DNA from: Legionella steelei
GTDB lineage: Bacteria; Pseudomonadota; Gammaproteobacteria; Legionellales; Legionellaceae
NCBI RefSeq assembly: GCF_001468005.1
Contig: NZ_LNYY01000021.1
Span: 372,637-436,636, forward strand
Direction: 5' to 3'
DNA: 64,000 nt
Position 1 is the first letter of the stretch; the number at the start of each line of letters is the position of its first letter. The notes under the pieces were generated by a model that made no database searches, was not told the DNA's origin, and was given only the letters and a program-made list of their open reading frames with translations. A program made the position numbers and the translations under genes. Shown piece by piece: positions 25,998 through 34,568 of the stretch.

Positions 25998-26636
25998 TCA
26001 GTCAGAACCAGTTCGTTTGCAGCTCAACAAAGTAATAATAGGCGGTAAAATAGAAATAAAAATAATACCATAAATTACCACGGCGAAGTTTTCTTTTACT
26101 ATGGGAATTGAACCGAGGAAATAACCTAAACTTAACAGACTCCCAATCCAAATTAAGGCACTAATCAAGTTGTATAGTGAGAAATGAACAACGCGCATCG
26201 TTCCTATGCCCGCTACAAAAGGAGCAAAAGTACGTATAATTGGAAGAAAACGAGCAAAAACTATCGTCTTTCCACCATGCTTCTCATAAAATGCATGCGT
26301 TTCTTGTAGATGCTTTTTATTCAGCAACCAGGATTTATCCGTGGAAAAAATGCGTGGCCCAAGTATTCGACCAACTAGGAAATTGATTTGGTTTCCTAAA
26401 ACTGAGGCAAGAAAAAGCAGTAGAAATAGGATTGAAATATTTAATGGATTTCCAGATTGGGCAGCAATACTACCAGCAGCAAACAGCAAGGAATCACCAG
26501 GTAAAAAAGGTGTCACAATAAGCCCGGTTTCACAGAAAATCACTGCAAATAAAAGAAAATAGGTCCAAAATCCATAAGTTGAAACAATGGCATTTAAATA
26601 AACATCGATGTGAATTATATAATCAAAAAAATGCAT
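25998..26636 (-). CDS. DedA family inner-membrane protein
   Basis: A 212-residue polytopic membrane protein with the DedA pattern. It has an early reentrant-type segment with E-T-G-L-I-V-T-P-F-L-P-G-D-S-L-L-F-A-A-G, followed by a helix and the signature F-A-R-F-L-P-I-I-R-T-F-A-P-F-V-A-G. Several C-terminal transmembrane segments follow. DedA proteins are lipid scramblase/flippase-like transporters (undecaprenyl phosphate or phosphatidylethanolamine in characterised cases) and matter for envelope stress and pH tolerance. The conserved arginines and acidic residue are intact. The gene is monocistronic. Confidence 0.92.
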   Translation of the reverse strand: MHFFDYIIHIDVYLNAIVSTYGFWTYFLLFAVIFCETGLIVTPFLPGDSLLFAAGSIAAQSGNPLNISILFLLLFLASVLGNQINFLVGRILGPRIFSTDKSWLLNKKHLQETHAFYEKHGGKTIVFARFLPIIRTFAPFVAGIGTMRVVHFSLYNLISALIWIGSLLSLGYFLGSIPIVKENFAVVIYGIIFISILPPIITLLSCKRTGSD

Positions 26637-26770
26637 TTTATCTTTTGAATTGAGTTAAATAGAGTAAATATTCTTACACACTTATTTCTTAATTAATATA
26701 AATTTTATATCATTTAGACTTTAGTGTGTTTACTATTCTATAAAAAAAGACCCAATAAGAAGCCCTATGC

Positions 26771-27199
26771 ATGAATACTTTATTTCATCTTGCGTTCCCA
26801 ATTCATGATTTCGCATTAGCAAAAGATTTTTATCACCATAAATTAGGTTTTTCATTAGGGCGTGAATCGGAACATGCCTTAATTTTAGAGTTTGGCAATC
26901 ATCAAATTGTGGCACATAAAATTGATACTCTTCCCTCTCCTCAAGAGGGCATCTACCCAAGGCATTTTGGTTTGATTTTTCTGGAACGACACGAGTTTGA
27001 TGCATTCCTGGAAAAAATTAAAAAGGAACACATTCCTTTTGAAATTCCACTCAAAACTCGCTTTAAAGATACTCGCATTGAACATCAATCATTTTTCTTG
27101 AAAGACCCAAGCAATAATTTACTGGAGTTTAAATATTATCAATTTCACTCGGCAATTTTCGGTGAAAAAGATTTTAAAAGAATAGGTGAGATGGCTTAA
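26771..27199 (+). CDS. VOC family (glyoxalase-fold) protein
   Basis: A 142-residue single-chain VOC protein. It starts LFHLAFPIHDFALAKDFYHHKLGF, the typical first beta-alpha-beta unit with a metal histidine. A late strand K-D-P-S-N-N-L-L-E-F-K supplies the glutamate ligand, and a middle H-F-G-L-I-F motif opens the second unit. The length and FYHHKLGF/DPSNN signature fit dioxygenase- or dehydratase-like VOC proteins. The substrate is unknown. It is divergent from dedA. Confidence 0.85.
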   Translation: MNTLFHLAFPIHDFALAKDFYHHKLGFSLGRESEHALILEFGNHQIVAHKIDTLPSPQEGIYPRHFGLIFLERHEFDAFLEKIKKEHIPFEIPLKTRFKDTRIEHQSFFLKDPSNNLLEFKYYQFHSAIFGEKDFKRIGEMA

Positions 27200-27220
27200 A
27201 TCAGTTAAAAACCAATATTC

Positions 27221-27261
27221 TCATCCGCCTTGATGGGCACCTTCTCCCATAAGGAGAAGGG
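27221..27261. repeat. CATCCGCCTTGATGGGCACC repeat with CTTCTCC hairpin
   Basis: Contains a GGCACCTTCTCCC/AAGGAGAAGG hairpin preceded by ATCCGCCTTGATG. It is the same family as 7760 and, in opposite orientation, 46963. It is located between converging genes. Confidence 0.65.
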
Positions 27262-27268
27262 AAGTTCC

Positions 27269-27883
27269 TTACTCAGTAGCAATATATGACATAGGTTGTA
27301 CTTCTGGCGAACGAGCAAAATCTGCCGGTGCAATAAAGCCCTCTTGGTTATAATCTATTGTAATGCCAGCGGATTTATAACAAATGGCCACATATTCAGA
27401 ACAAATAAATGCATGTGGCGAGGTTACCTCTGCACTTGTTTTGTCAAAACCAAAAGCATCCATCCCGATGCGTGCAGCGATTTTAAGAATTTCCTCTGTA
27501 TTATAAGGGTAACCAAGTAAATCAACTGCTTGTTTGGATAGATTAGCAAAAGCATCAATCGGGAAATTCTGATAATGTGCGATCATTAATCGCCCAGGGT
27601 ATCCCTGGCCACTGCCATTATAATTGCGTACATAGCTGCTTAAAGGAACAGTACGTACACCAATGGTTTCAACACTTTCCATAACCATGACTCGATCAAT
27701 AGCTTCTAGACGTACAATAAATGCGATGTGACTCCACACACTATTGGTTGCCCCTTTAATCATCGAAGACATTAAAGAGTTCCCTGAAGCAAATAAAAGA
27801 TCTCCCGTTTTTATTGTATCCCTTATTTGTTCGTAACCGCTTGTGCTTACATTAGGAAAATCTTCTCTAGGAAAACTATCCAT
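27269..27883 (-). CDS. YiiX/YaeF-like permuted NlpC/P60 hydrolase
   Basis: A 204-residue protein with the circularly permuted papain-like pattern of PF05708. An N-terminal T-G-D-L-L-F-A-S-G precedes the histidine in W-S-H-I-A-F-I, and the nucleophile cysteine comes late, in F-I-C-S-E-Y-V. No signal peptide is seen, although many relatives are lipoproteins, so this one may be cytoplasmic or translocated. Family members are thiol hydrolases acting on amide or ester bonds in peptidoglycan or lipids. The start at 27883 has GGAGCAAAC upstream. Function beyond the fold is not known. Confidence 0.82.
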   Translation of the reverse strand: MDSFPREDFPNVSTSGYEQIRDTIKTGDLLFASGNSLMSSMIKGATNSVWSHIAFIVRLEAIDRVMVMESVETIGVRTVPLSSYVRNYNGSGQGYPGRLMIAHYQNFPIDAFANLSKQAVDLLGYPYNTEEILKIAARIGMDAFGFDKTSAEVTSPHAFICSEYVAICYKSAGITIDYNQEGFIAPADFARSPEVQPMSYIATE

Positions 27884-28060
27884 AGTTTGCTCCTAAACTA
27901 TAAAAATAATGATAATAGCCTGTGCCTCTGCATTTTAAAAGTAAAGATATAAAAAGTGCACTTTGGTGTTTTTAGCGGTATTTGGGCTTGGTTGAATAAT
28001 CCCTTTTATAATCTTACAATGCTATTTTTATAAGAATGGATTTTTAATCAAGGATGCTTT

Positions 28061-30169
28061 GTGCGTTTTTTATTCCCAATCTGTTTGTTCTTAGGCGCCA
28101 TTCTATTATTTAGTATTCAACCTATGGTTGCAAAATCGTTGTTGCCTGTTTATGGAGGAACACCGGCAGTTTGGATTGTATGCATGCTTTTTTTTCAAGT
28201 GATCCTGTTGTTTGCTTATGGATATGCCGCAATACTTAGTGTTTTTAATAAGCCTGTAGTATGGCGATTGACGCACAGTGTTCTTATTATTTTGAGCTTT
28301 ATAGTTTTTCCCCTTTTACTTAGACCGGTGACTATCAATAACTCTCCTGAATGGAGTATTTTATTTAATTTGTTAACCCAATTGGGACTTCCTTTACTTG
28401 TAGTTGGAGCTTCAGCCCCTTTATTACAGTTTGCATACAGTCAGACTAAAGAAAAAGGAGCGACTGACCCCTATTTTTTATATTCTGCCTCAAATCTAGG
28501 GAGTCTCTTGTCTTTATTACTTTATCCTTGGGTGATAGAGCGTTTTATTGGATTAAAAAATCAATTCCATTTATGGAATGTCGGGTATGTGTTCTATGTG
28601 GTTCTATTGGGGCTTATTTTATTTGCTCGGCGTTATCAACCTTTAGAAAAACAAAATACAGAAGTGCGCGATTGGCAGTGGCAAAAAGTACTGTATTGGA
28701 TTTTTTTAAGTTTTGTTCCATGCAGCTTAATGCTTGGGGTGACTCTGTATATTACTACGGACATAGCAGCAACACCCTTATTCTGGGTATTGCCTTTGGC
28801 GTTGTATCTGCTTACTTTTGTACTTATATTTACGAGCAAGCCTCTAATTTCATTCCCATGGATAGTACGAAATAGTCTATTTTTTCTTATTTTTCCAATC
28901 ACCGGATTTATTTTAACTGCAAGCCAAATCAAGATTTGGCAAAGTATTTTGTTTCACTTGTTAAACTTTTTTGTTCTGGCGTTACTGTGTCATGGCCAAT
29001 TGTATTTAAGTAGGCCCAAACCACAATTACTTACCTTATTTTATTTTTGCTTGGCTCTTGGTGGCGTACTTGCTGGAGTATTTAATGGAATTTTAGCGCC
29101 GCATTGGTTTAATCAGGTTTATGAATATCCTTTAGCACTCTTACTCAGTTTATTTGCTTTGCCTCAATACAAAAAGAAGAGTGCTTGGTGGTTGCCTATG
29201 GTGGTTTTGATTCTTATGCTGTTGCATTACTGCATCCTCGACATTCATTGGCCAGGAGGTCTTTCATCTTTTCAAGTATGTGCTTTTCTAGCGTTACTTC
29301 TAATCGTTGTTTGGCAAAAAGATAGAACCAGTTTGATCTTATCATTATTGATTTTATTTGGGTTTATTTTTTCACCATTATTGCAAGATGATACTATTTT
29401 ATTACAAGAACGTAATTTTTATGGGGTAAAAAAAGTAATTGATAGACACGGAGTGCACGCATTAATTAATGAGTCTACAGTACATGGATTGCAAGTTATG
29501 GGAGAGAAAAAACCTAATGGGGGTAATTCTTATTATGGAGCAATTAGTTCTATAGTTGGTGTAATGCAACAACAAAAGAGTCCTTTGTCTGTAACCATCA
29601 TTGGTTTAGGTATTGGCACGATGATGTGTCAATTTAGACAGGAGGATCAAATTAAAGTCATTGAAATTGATGATCAGGTTATCGGACTGGCAAAAAATCC
29701 TCAACTCTTCACTTACTTACGAGATTGCCCCGTACATGCGACCATTATACGAAATGATGGGCGATTGGCTGTGGAGCAATTATCTGATCATTCTCAAGAT
29801 TTGTTAATCGTGGATGCTTTTAATTCCGATGCAATACCTGTGCATTTATTGACTTTCGAAGCATTTACTTTATACCAACAAAAAATTACTAAAGATGGTG
29901 GAATACTGATCAATTTAAGTAATCGACACTTACAATTGTTACCAGTGATTAATGCTGCTGGAAGAGCTTTGGAGCTGATGGTGTTTTATTTAAATAGTAA
30001 AGGGGTTCCTGCATTAACTCAGTTTGATTCAGAGTGGGTTTTTTTGACCTCTAATGAAGATTTTGCGTTTCAACTCATGAAAGGAAGCAATTGGCGATTT
30101 GATGCAAGCGACGAACAGCTTTTATGGACAGATGATTATTCTAATGTGATCCCTTTGTTGAGGTGGTGA
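28061..30169 (+). CDS. Membrane-fused spermidine-synthase-like protein
   Basis: A 702-residue fusion beginning at a GTG, with AAGGA about 8 bases upstream. Residues 1-430 contain many transmembrane helices of the fused MFS/spermidine-synthase type (FSIQPMVAKSLLPVYGGTPAVW at the start is highly characteristic). Residues 470-700 form a polyamine-synthase Rossmann domain: V-T-I-I-G-L-G-I-G-T-M for nucleotide binding, V-I-E-I-D after strand 2, R-N-D-G-R-L-A-V and V-D-A-F-N-S-D at the catalytic region. Such fusions are common in bacteria but their product is not established; they may not make spermidine. A downstream hairpin repeat probably bounds the transcript. Confidence 0.85.
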   Translation: MRFLFPICLFLGAILLFSIQPMVAKSLLPVYGGTPAVWIVCMLFFQVILLFAYGYAAILSVFNKPVVWRLTHSVLIILSFIVFPLLLRPVTINNSPEWSILFNLLTQLGLPLLVVGASAPLLQFAYSQTKEKGATDPYFLYSASNLGSLLSLLLYPWVIERFIGLKNQFHLWNVGYVFYVVLLGLILFARRYQPLEKQNTEVRDWQWQKVLYWIFLSFVPCSLMLGVTLYITTDIAATPLFWVLPLALYLLTFVLIFTSKPLISFPWIVRNSLFFLIFPITGFILTASQIKIWQSILFHLLNFFVLALLCHGQLYLSRPKPQLLTLFYFCLALGGVLAGVFNGILAPHWFNQVYEYPLALLLSLFALPQYKKKSAWWLPMVVLILMLLHYCILDIHWPGGLSSFQVCAFLALLLIVVWQKDRTSLILSLLILFGFIFSPLLQDDTILLQERNFYGVKKVIDRHGVHALINESTVHGLQVMGEKKPNGGNSYYGAISSIVGVMQQQKSPLSVTIIGLGIGTMMCQFRQEDQIKVIEIDDQVIGLAKNPQLFTYLRDCPVHATIIRNDGRLAVEQLSDHSQDLLIVDAFNSDAIPVHLLTFEAFTLYQQKITKDGGILINLSNRHLQLLPVINAAGRALELMVFYLNSKGVPALTQFDSEWVFLTSNEDFAFQLMKGSNWRFDASDEQLLWTDDYSNVIPLLRW

Positions 30170-30269
30170 TTTCTTGTCGCTTAGAATGGCTTGCATAAAT
30201 AAAGACGTAGGTTGGACCAAGGTGTTTAGGGACGCGACCTAGATAACAAGGCCAACACAAATTCAGTAT

Positions 30270-30349
30270 TATAGCCTGGGGGCAGCGAAGCGGAACCCAG
30301 GAATGTAGTGGCAGCGATCCCAGTTCCGCTTCGCTGCACCCAGGCTATA
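30270..30349. repeat. Long GTAGCCTGGG-type hairpin (about 80 bp)
   Basis: Arms of about 27 bases pair almost perfectly: ATAGCCTGGG, GCAGCGAAGCGGAAC and their complements, with a central loop near 30300-30322. The closest relative is at 49335. It lies between converging genes and would fold strongly in RNA from either strand. Confidence 0.75.
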
Positions 30350-30352
30350 AAA

Positions 30353-32236
30353 TTAAACTTCAGCTAAGTTGCCTTTGCTCTCTAGCCATACTTTTCTGTC
30401 ACTAGCACGTTTTTTATTTAACATCATATCCATAATTGCTTCAGCCCCTTGTTCATCGTCCAAGGTTAATTGAACCAAGCGCCTGGTATTAGGATCCATA
30501 GTCGTTTCACGTAATTGAATCGGATTCATTTCACCTAAACCTTTAAAGCGTTGTACATTGACTTTCGCTCGAGATGATTGTGCCAAGTGGTTGAGGATAC
30601 GGTTTTTCTCTTCATCGTCCAGGGCATAATAAACTTCTTTGCCCGCATCAATTCGATAAAGAGGAGGCATAGCTGCAAATACATGTCCGGCTTGGACCAG
30701 TGGTTTAAAATGACGTAAAAATAAAGCACAGATTAATGTTGCAATGTGTGCGCCATCTGAGTCTGCATCGGCGAGAATACATAATTTACCATAGCGAAGT
30801 CCACTCAGATCAGATGAGCCGGGGTCTACCCCAATAGCTACTGAGATGTCGTGAATTTCTTGAGAGGCTAAAACTTGTGATGAATCCACTTCCCAGGAAT
30901 TAAGAATTTTTCCACGCAATGGTAAAATTGCCTGGAAGTCTTTATTACGTGCTTGTTTTGCAGAACCTCCTGCTGAATCTCCCTCGACTAAAAATAATTC
31001 AGCCTGGCTTAGGTCTGTCAGCAAGCAATCAGCTAGTTTTCCTGGGAGGGCAGGGCCTTGACTCACTCGTTTACGTGCCACTTGTTTGGCTTGTCGCAAA
31101 CGTTTTTGTGCGCGCTCGATTGCTAAAGAGGCAATGGCTTCACCTTGATTACGATGTTGATTGAGCCAAAGTGCAAAAGCATCTTTAACCACGTTACTGA
31201 CAAATGCTGAAATTTGACGCGAGCTTAAGCGCTCTTTTGTTTGACCTGCGAATTGTGGTTCTTTCATTTTAACCGATAATACATATTGGCAGGGTTCCCA
31301 CAGATCATCTGCGGTAAGTTTTATTCCCCGAGGGAGTAGATTTCTTAGCTCACAAAACTCCGCCATTGCATCAAATAAACCAGAGCGTAAGCCATTCACA
31401 TGGGTACCACCTTGGATCGTTGGGATTAAATTCACATAACTTTCACTAAAACCACTGCTTCCCCCATTGGCCCAAACCAACGCCCAGTCAACAGTTGCTT
31501 CATCACTTTTGAATTCACCTGTAAATGGTTCTTCAGGTAGGTAATCTCCATCAGGTAATGATTGATTTAAATAATCAATAAGCCCCTGTTCATAGCACCA
31601 ATTCATTTCTTCATTACTTGTTTTATTGACAAAAGTCATGGACAAGCCGGTGCAAAGGACTGCTTTTGCTCTGAGCACATGTGTTAAATGTTTTACTGAA
31701 ATACGGGTGGTATCGAAATATTTAGGATTTGGCCAAAAACGAATAATGGTGCCTGTATCCCTTTTTTTTGTGACGCCTGTTTCATTTAATTCGCATACTT
31801 TATCACCATTAGCAAAAGACATTTGGTAAGTAATTCCGTTGCGTTTGATGGTGACATCAAGACGATCAGACAAAGCATTGACTACAGAAACCCCTACACC
31901 ATGTAATCCGCCTGAAAAGCTATAGTTTTTATCAGAGAATTTACCTCCTGCATGCAGTCGAGTCATAATGACTTCCACACCACTTAAGCCTAATTGAGGG
32001 TGTAAATCCACGGGCATACCGCGACCATCATCCTCTACTTCAATAGAACCATCCTCATGAAGGGTGACACGAATATGACTTGCAAAGCCAGCCAATACCT
32101 CATCGACACTGTTATCAATCACTTCTTGAGCTAAATGGTTTGGGCGCGTCGTATCGGTATACATGCCGGGACGTCGTTGAACAGGTTCGAGTCCACTTAA
32201 GACTTCTATTGCTTGGGCTGTATAGTTTTCAGACAT
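30353..32236 (-). CDS. parE: DNA topoisomerase IV subunit B
   Basis: A 627-residue GHKL ATPase/TOPRIM protein close to the E. coli ParE length. It has E-V-I-D-N-S-V-D-E for the ATP-binding Asn, D-D-G-R-G-M-P-V, G-G-L-H-G-V-G-V-S-V-V-N-A-L, the TOPRIM acidic residues in V-E-G-D-S-A-G-G-S-A and D-A-D-S-D-G-A-H, then Q-R-F-K-G-L-G-E-M at the C-terminus. It decatenates daughter chromosomes together with ParC, which is not in the window. ParE rather than GyrB is supported by length and by the absence of the GyrB insertion. An essential housekeeping gene. Confidence 0.96.
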   Translation of the reverse strand: MSENYTAQAIEVLSGLEPVQRRPGMYTDTTRPNHLAQEVIDNSVDEVLAGFASHIRVTLHEDGSIEVEDDGRGMPVDLHPQLGLSGVEVIMTRLHAGGKFSDKNYSFSGGLHGVGVSVVNALSDRLDVTIKRNGITYQMSFANGDKVCELNETGVTKKRDTGTIIRFWPNPKYFDTTRISVKHLTHVLRAKAVLCTGLSMTFVNKTSNEEMNWCYEQGLIDYLNQSLPDGDYLPEEPFTGEFKSDEATVDWALVWANGGSSGFSESYVNLIPTIQGGTHVNGLRSGLFDAMAEFCELRNLLPRGIKLTADDLWEPCQYVLSVKMKEPQFAGQTKERLSSRQISAFVSNVVKDAFALWLNQHRNQGEAIASLAIERAQKRLRQAKQVARKRVSQGPALPGKLADCLLTDLSQAELFLVEGDSAGGSAKQARNKDFQAILPLRGKILNSWEVDSSQVLASQEIHDISVAIGVDPGSSDLSGLRYGKLCILADADSDGAHIATLICALFLRHFKPLVQAGHVFAAMPPLYRIDAGKEVYYALDDEEKNRILNHLAQSSRAKVNVQRFKGLGEMNPIQLRETTMDPNTRRLVQLTLDDEQGAEAIMDMMLNKKRASDRKVWLESKGNLAEV

Positions 32237-32467
32237 GGGGTATTTCTCAAATAAAAGTTACGTTTATTTTACCATATATTATGATACAGTAGGACGAAAG
32301 ACGAATGTTCCTTTTGTAAATCTATTATAAAGAGCCCCTTTTCTGCAAGCGGGAGCAAATCAGAATGTTGTCATTGATGCCTAGATTTAAATCGATCTTA
32401 ATCTAGGAGTAAGTAGGGACACTTTTCTGGATTATGCCTTGTCTAATCTGGATTAAACAGAACATAT

Positions 32468-34282
32468 ATGCAAGAAACTAGTGCTGAAATTCATCAATTA
32501 TCTGTAGCTTTTCAAGATCACCATAAAACGGTCTCTGCTTTGGATGAGATTAGCTTTAATTTATATCCTAGTGAAACCCTGGTTTTGTTGGGGGAGTCGG
32601 GTTGCGGTAAGTCCTTAACATCTCTTGCTTTGATGCGTCTATTACCTAAGGCTGGTGTTTATGGAATGAATAGCCTAATCCAGATGAATGGACAAGATAT
32701 TCTCGATTTACCGGAGCAAATGATGCGGCAGTTGAGAGGCCGCAAGATTTCGATGATTTTTCAAGAGCCAATGACTGCGCTTAACCCTGTGATGACTATA
32801 GGTGAGCAGCTGACCGAGGTTTTGGTGAAATGTAACTCTTTTACTACACATGAATTACACGAAGCATTATTGTCTTTACTTCATGAAGTAGAAATGCCCC
32901 AGCCAGAAGTTAGAATTCATCAGTACCCCCATCAATTGTCTGGGGGACAGAAACAACGCGTAGTGATTGCTATGGCTTTGGCGTGTAAACCAGATATTTT
33001 GATTGCAGATGAGCCAACAACCGCTTTAGACGTGACCATTCAGGCCCAAATCCTTGCTTTATTAAAAAAAGTACAAAAAACACATCAGATGAGTTTGCTA
33101 CTGATTACTCATGATCTTGGTGTGTTGAGAGCTATGGCATCTCGTGTGTGTGTGATGTATGCAGGTCAAGTAGTAGCACAAGCCACTGTGGATGATTTTT
33201 TCTCACGTACCAAACAACATCCTTATGTACAGCAATTATTGGCTTCAGTGCCTTCTATGGCTAAACGAGAGGAGCGTCTGTCTGTAATTCGTGGATTTGT
33301 GCCCGCTTTGGAAGAGATGCCTCCCGGTTGTCGTTTTCACCCACGCTGTATTTACGCATTTTCGCGATGTTCCGAGGAGGAACCCCAATTACAAGAGCAA
33401 GCAGGACGGTTGGTACGCTGTCATTTATATCCTGATCATGATGAATTACCTCCCTTGCAAAAAAACAAAATAGCTTGGAGTGGCACCACTACTGAGACAA
33501 AAACGATACTTACCGTGAAGGATTTATCGGTTGATTTTACCCAGAAAAAAGGGATATTCAGCCGTCGTAAAACGTTATTTAAAGCGGTAGATAATCTTTC
33601 ATTTCGTCTACAACAAGGAAAAACATTAGCATTAGTAGGTGAGTCAGGATGCGGTAAAACAACGACCAGTCGTGCTTTATTGCGTTTGTTACCTATTGCT
33701 GGAGGAGAATTATTTTATAAAGAACATGATGTGCTGGCATTAAAAGGGCGTGCGTTAAGAGAGTACAGGAAAAAAGTACAAATTATTTTCCAAGACCCTT
33801 TTTCTTCTATGAATCCGCGGATGACGGTAGGTGACATAATCGCCGAAGGCATGCATGCTCAAGGGATGAAACGTTCGGTAATTAACGCACGGCAAAAAGA
33901 GCTATTGAATCAGGTTAATTTGCCTAGCAGCAGTTTGCAGCGTTACCCACATCAATTTTCTGGTGGGCAAAGGCAACGAATTTGTATTGCGCGGGCTCTA
34001 GCTACAGAACCTGATATCTTGATTTGTGACGAACCTACCAGTGCCCTGGATGTTTCTGTGCAAGCGCAAATTCTTAATTTATTAAAAGAATTGCAGCTGG
34101 AAACAGGCATTTCTTACTTATTCATTACCCATAATATGGGGGTTGTTTCCTATATTGCCGATGAGGTGTTAGTTATGAAAGGTGGGGTAGGGATTGAGTT
34201 CGGAAGCTGTGAGATGATTTTCAAGGAACCTAAAGAAGTTTATACACAACAGCTATTAAATGCCGTTCTTGATGTTTTTTAA
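32468..34282 (+). CDS. Double ABC ATPase for oligopeptide-type import (YejF/Dpp-Opp fusion)
   Basis: A 604-residue fusion of two nucleotide-binding domains. The first has Walker A G-E-S-G-C-G-K-S, signature L-S-G-G-Q-K-Q-R and Walker B I-L-I-A-D-E-P. The second has [16 protein letters not shown] and I-L-I-C-D-E-P. Between them is the oligopeptide-family C-terminal segment with [10 protein letters not shown], a cysteine pair that binds an iron-sulfur cluster in some homologues. The permease and binding-protein genes normally found beside such ATPases are absent here, so its partners must be elsewhere. All catalytic motifs are intact. Confidence 0.93.
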   Translation: MQETSAEIHQLSVAFQDHHKTVSALDEISFNLYPSETLVLLGESGCGKSLTSLALMRLLPKAGVYGMNSLIQMNGQDILDLPEQMMRQLRGRKISMIFQEPMTALNPVMTIGEQLTEVLVKCNSFTTHELHEALLSLLHEVEMPQPEVRIHQYPHQLSGGQKQRVVIAMALACKPDILIADEPTTALDVTIQAQILALLKKVQKTHQMSLLLITHDLGVLRAMASRVCVMYAGQVVAQATVDDFFSRTKQHPYVQQLLASVPSMAKREERLSVIRGFVPALEEMPPGCRFHPRCIYAFSRCSEEEPQLQEQAGRLVRCHLYPDHDELPPLQKNKIAWSGTTTETKTILTVKDLSVDFTQKKGIFSRRKTLFKAVDNLSFRLQQGKTLALVGESGCGKTTTSRALLRLLPIAGGELFYKEHDVLALKGRALREYRKKVQIIFQDPFSSMNPRMTVGDIIAEGMHAQGMKRSVINARQKELLNQVNLPSSSLQRYPHQFSGGQRQRICIARALATEPDILICDEPTSALDVSVQAQILNLLKELQLETGISYLFITHNMGVVSYIADEVLVMKGGVGIEFGSCEMIFKEPKEVYTQQLLNAVLDVF

Positions 34283-34355
34283 TCAATCTTTCAAAGCCCA
34301 CGATTTTCTTTAACCTAAAAAATAATTAAATCGTAGTGAGGATTATGATTTTCAA

Positions 34356-34426
34356 AGAGATTTTAACGATTTTTTTACTTCATCTATGGGTAGTACAGCT
34401 TCAGCAAAAAAATCGTTAAAATCTCT
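34356..34426. repeat. Perfect 21-bp inverted repeat with 29-base loop
   Basis: Left arm 34356-34376 (AGAGATTTTAACGATTTTTTT) and right arm 34406-34426 are exact complements, and weaker pairing extends outward for about ten more bases. It lies in the 286-bp gap before the giant gene. A T-rich left arm and A-rich right arm mean that it could terminate transcripts from either direction. Confidence 0.8.
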
Positions 34427-34478
34427 ATAAAAATCAGTGCAGTAGCAACTCTTAGCAGATTCAGCATCTTTTTTCAGG

Positions 34479-34498
34479 TTTAATATTTTATTAATTAA
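34479..34498 (+). promoter_or_regulatory. PmrA-box-like direct repeat upstream of the giant effector-like gene
   Basis: TTTAATATT, two bases, then ATTAATTAA. The L. pneumophila PmrA site is a tandem cTTAATATT-N2-cTTAATATT. Here the first half matches at eight of nine bases and the second at five or six. It lies about 70 bases before the ATG. AT-rich sequence makes chance matches easy. Confidence 0.35.
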
Positions 34499-34568
34499 AA
34501 ATGTGATATATTTGAGCACTATTTGGATAATAAAGTCTTAGTATTTATTATTTGGGGGGCATGGTTGC

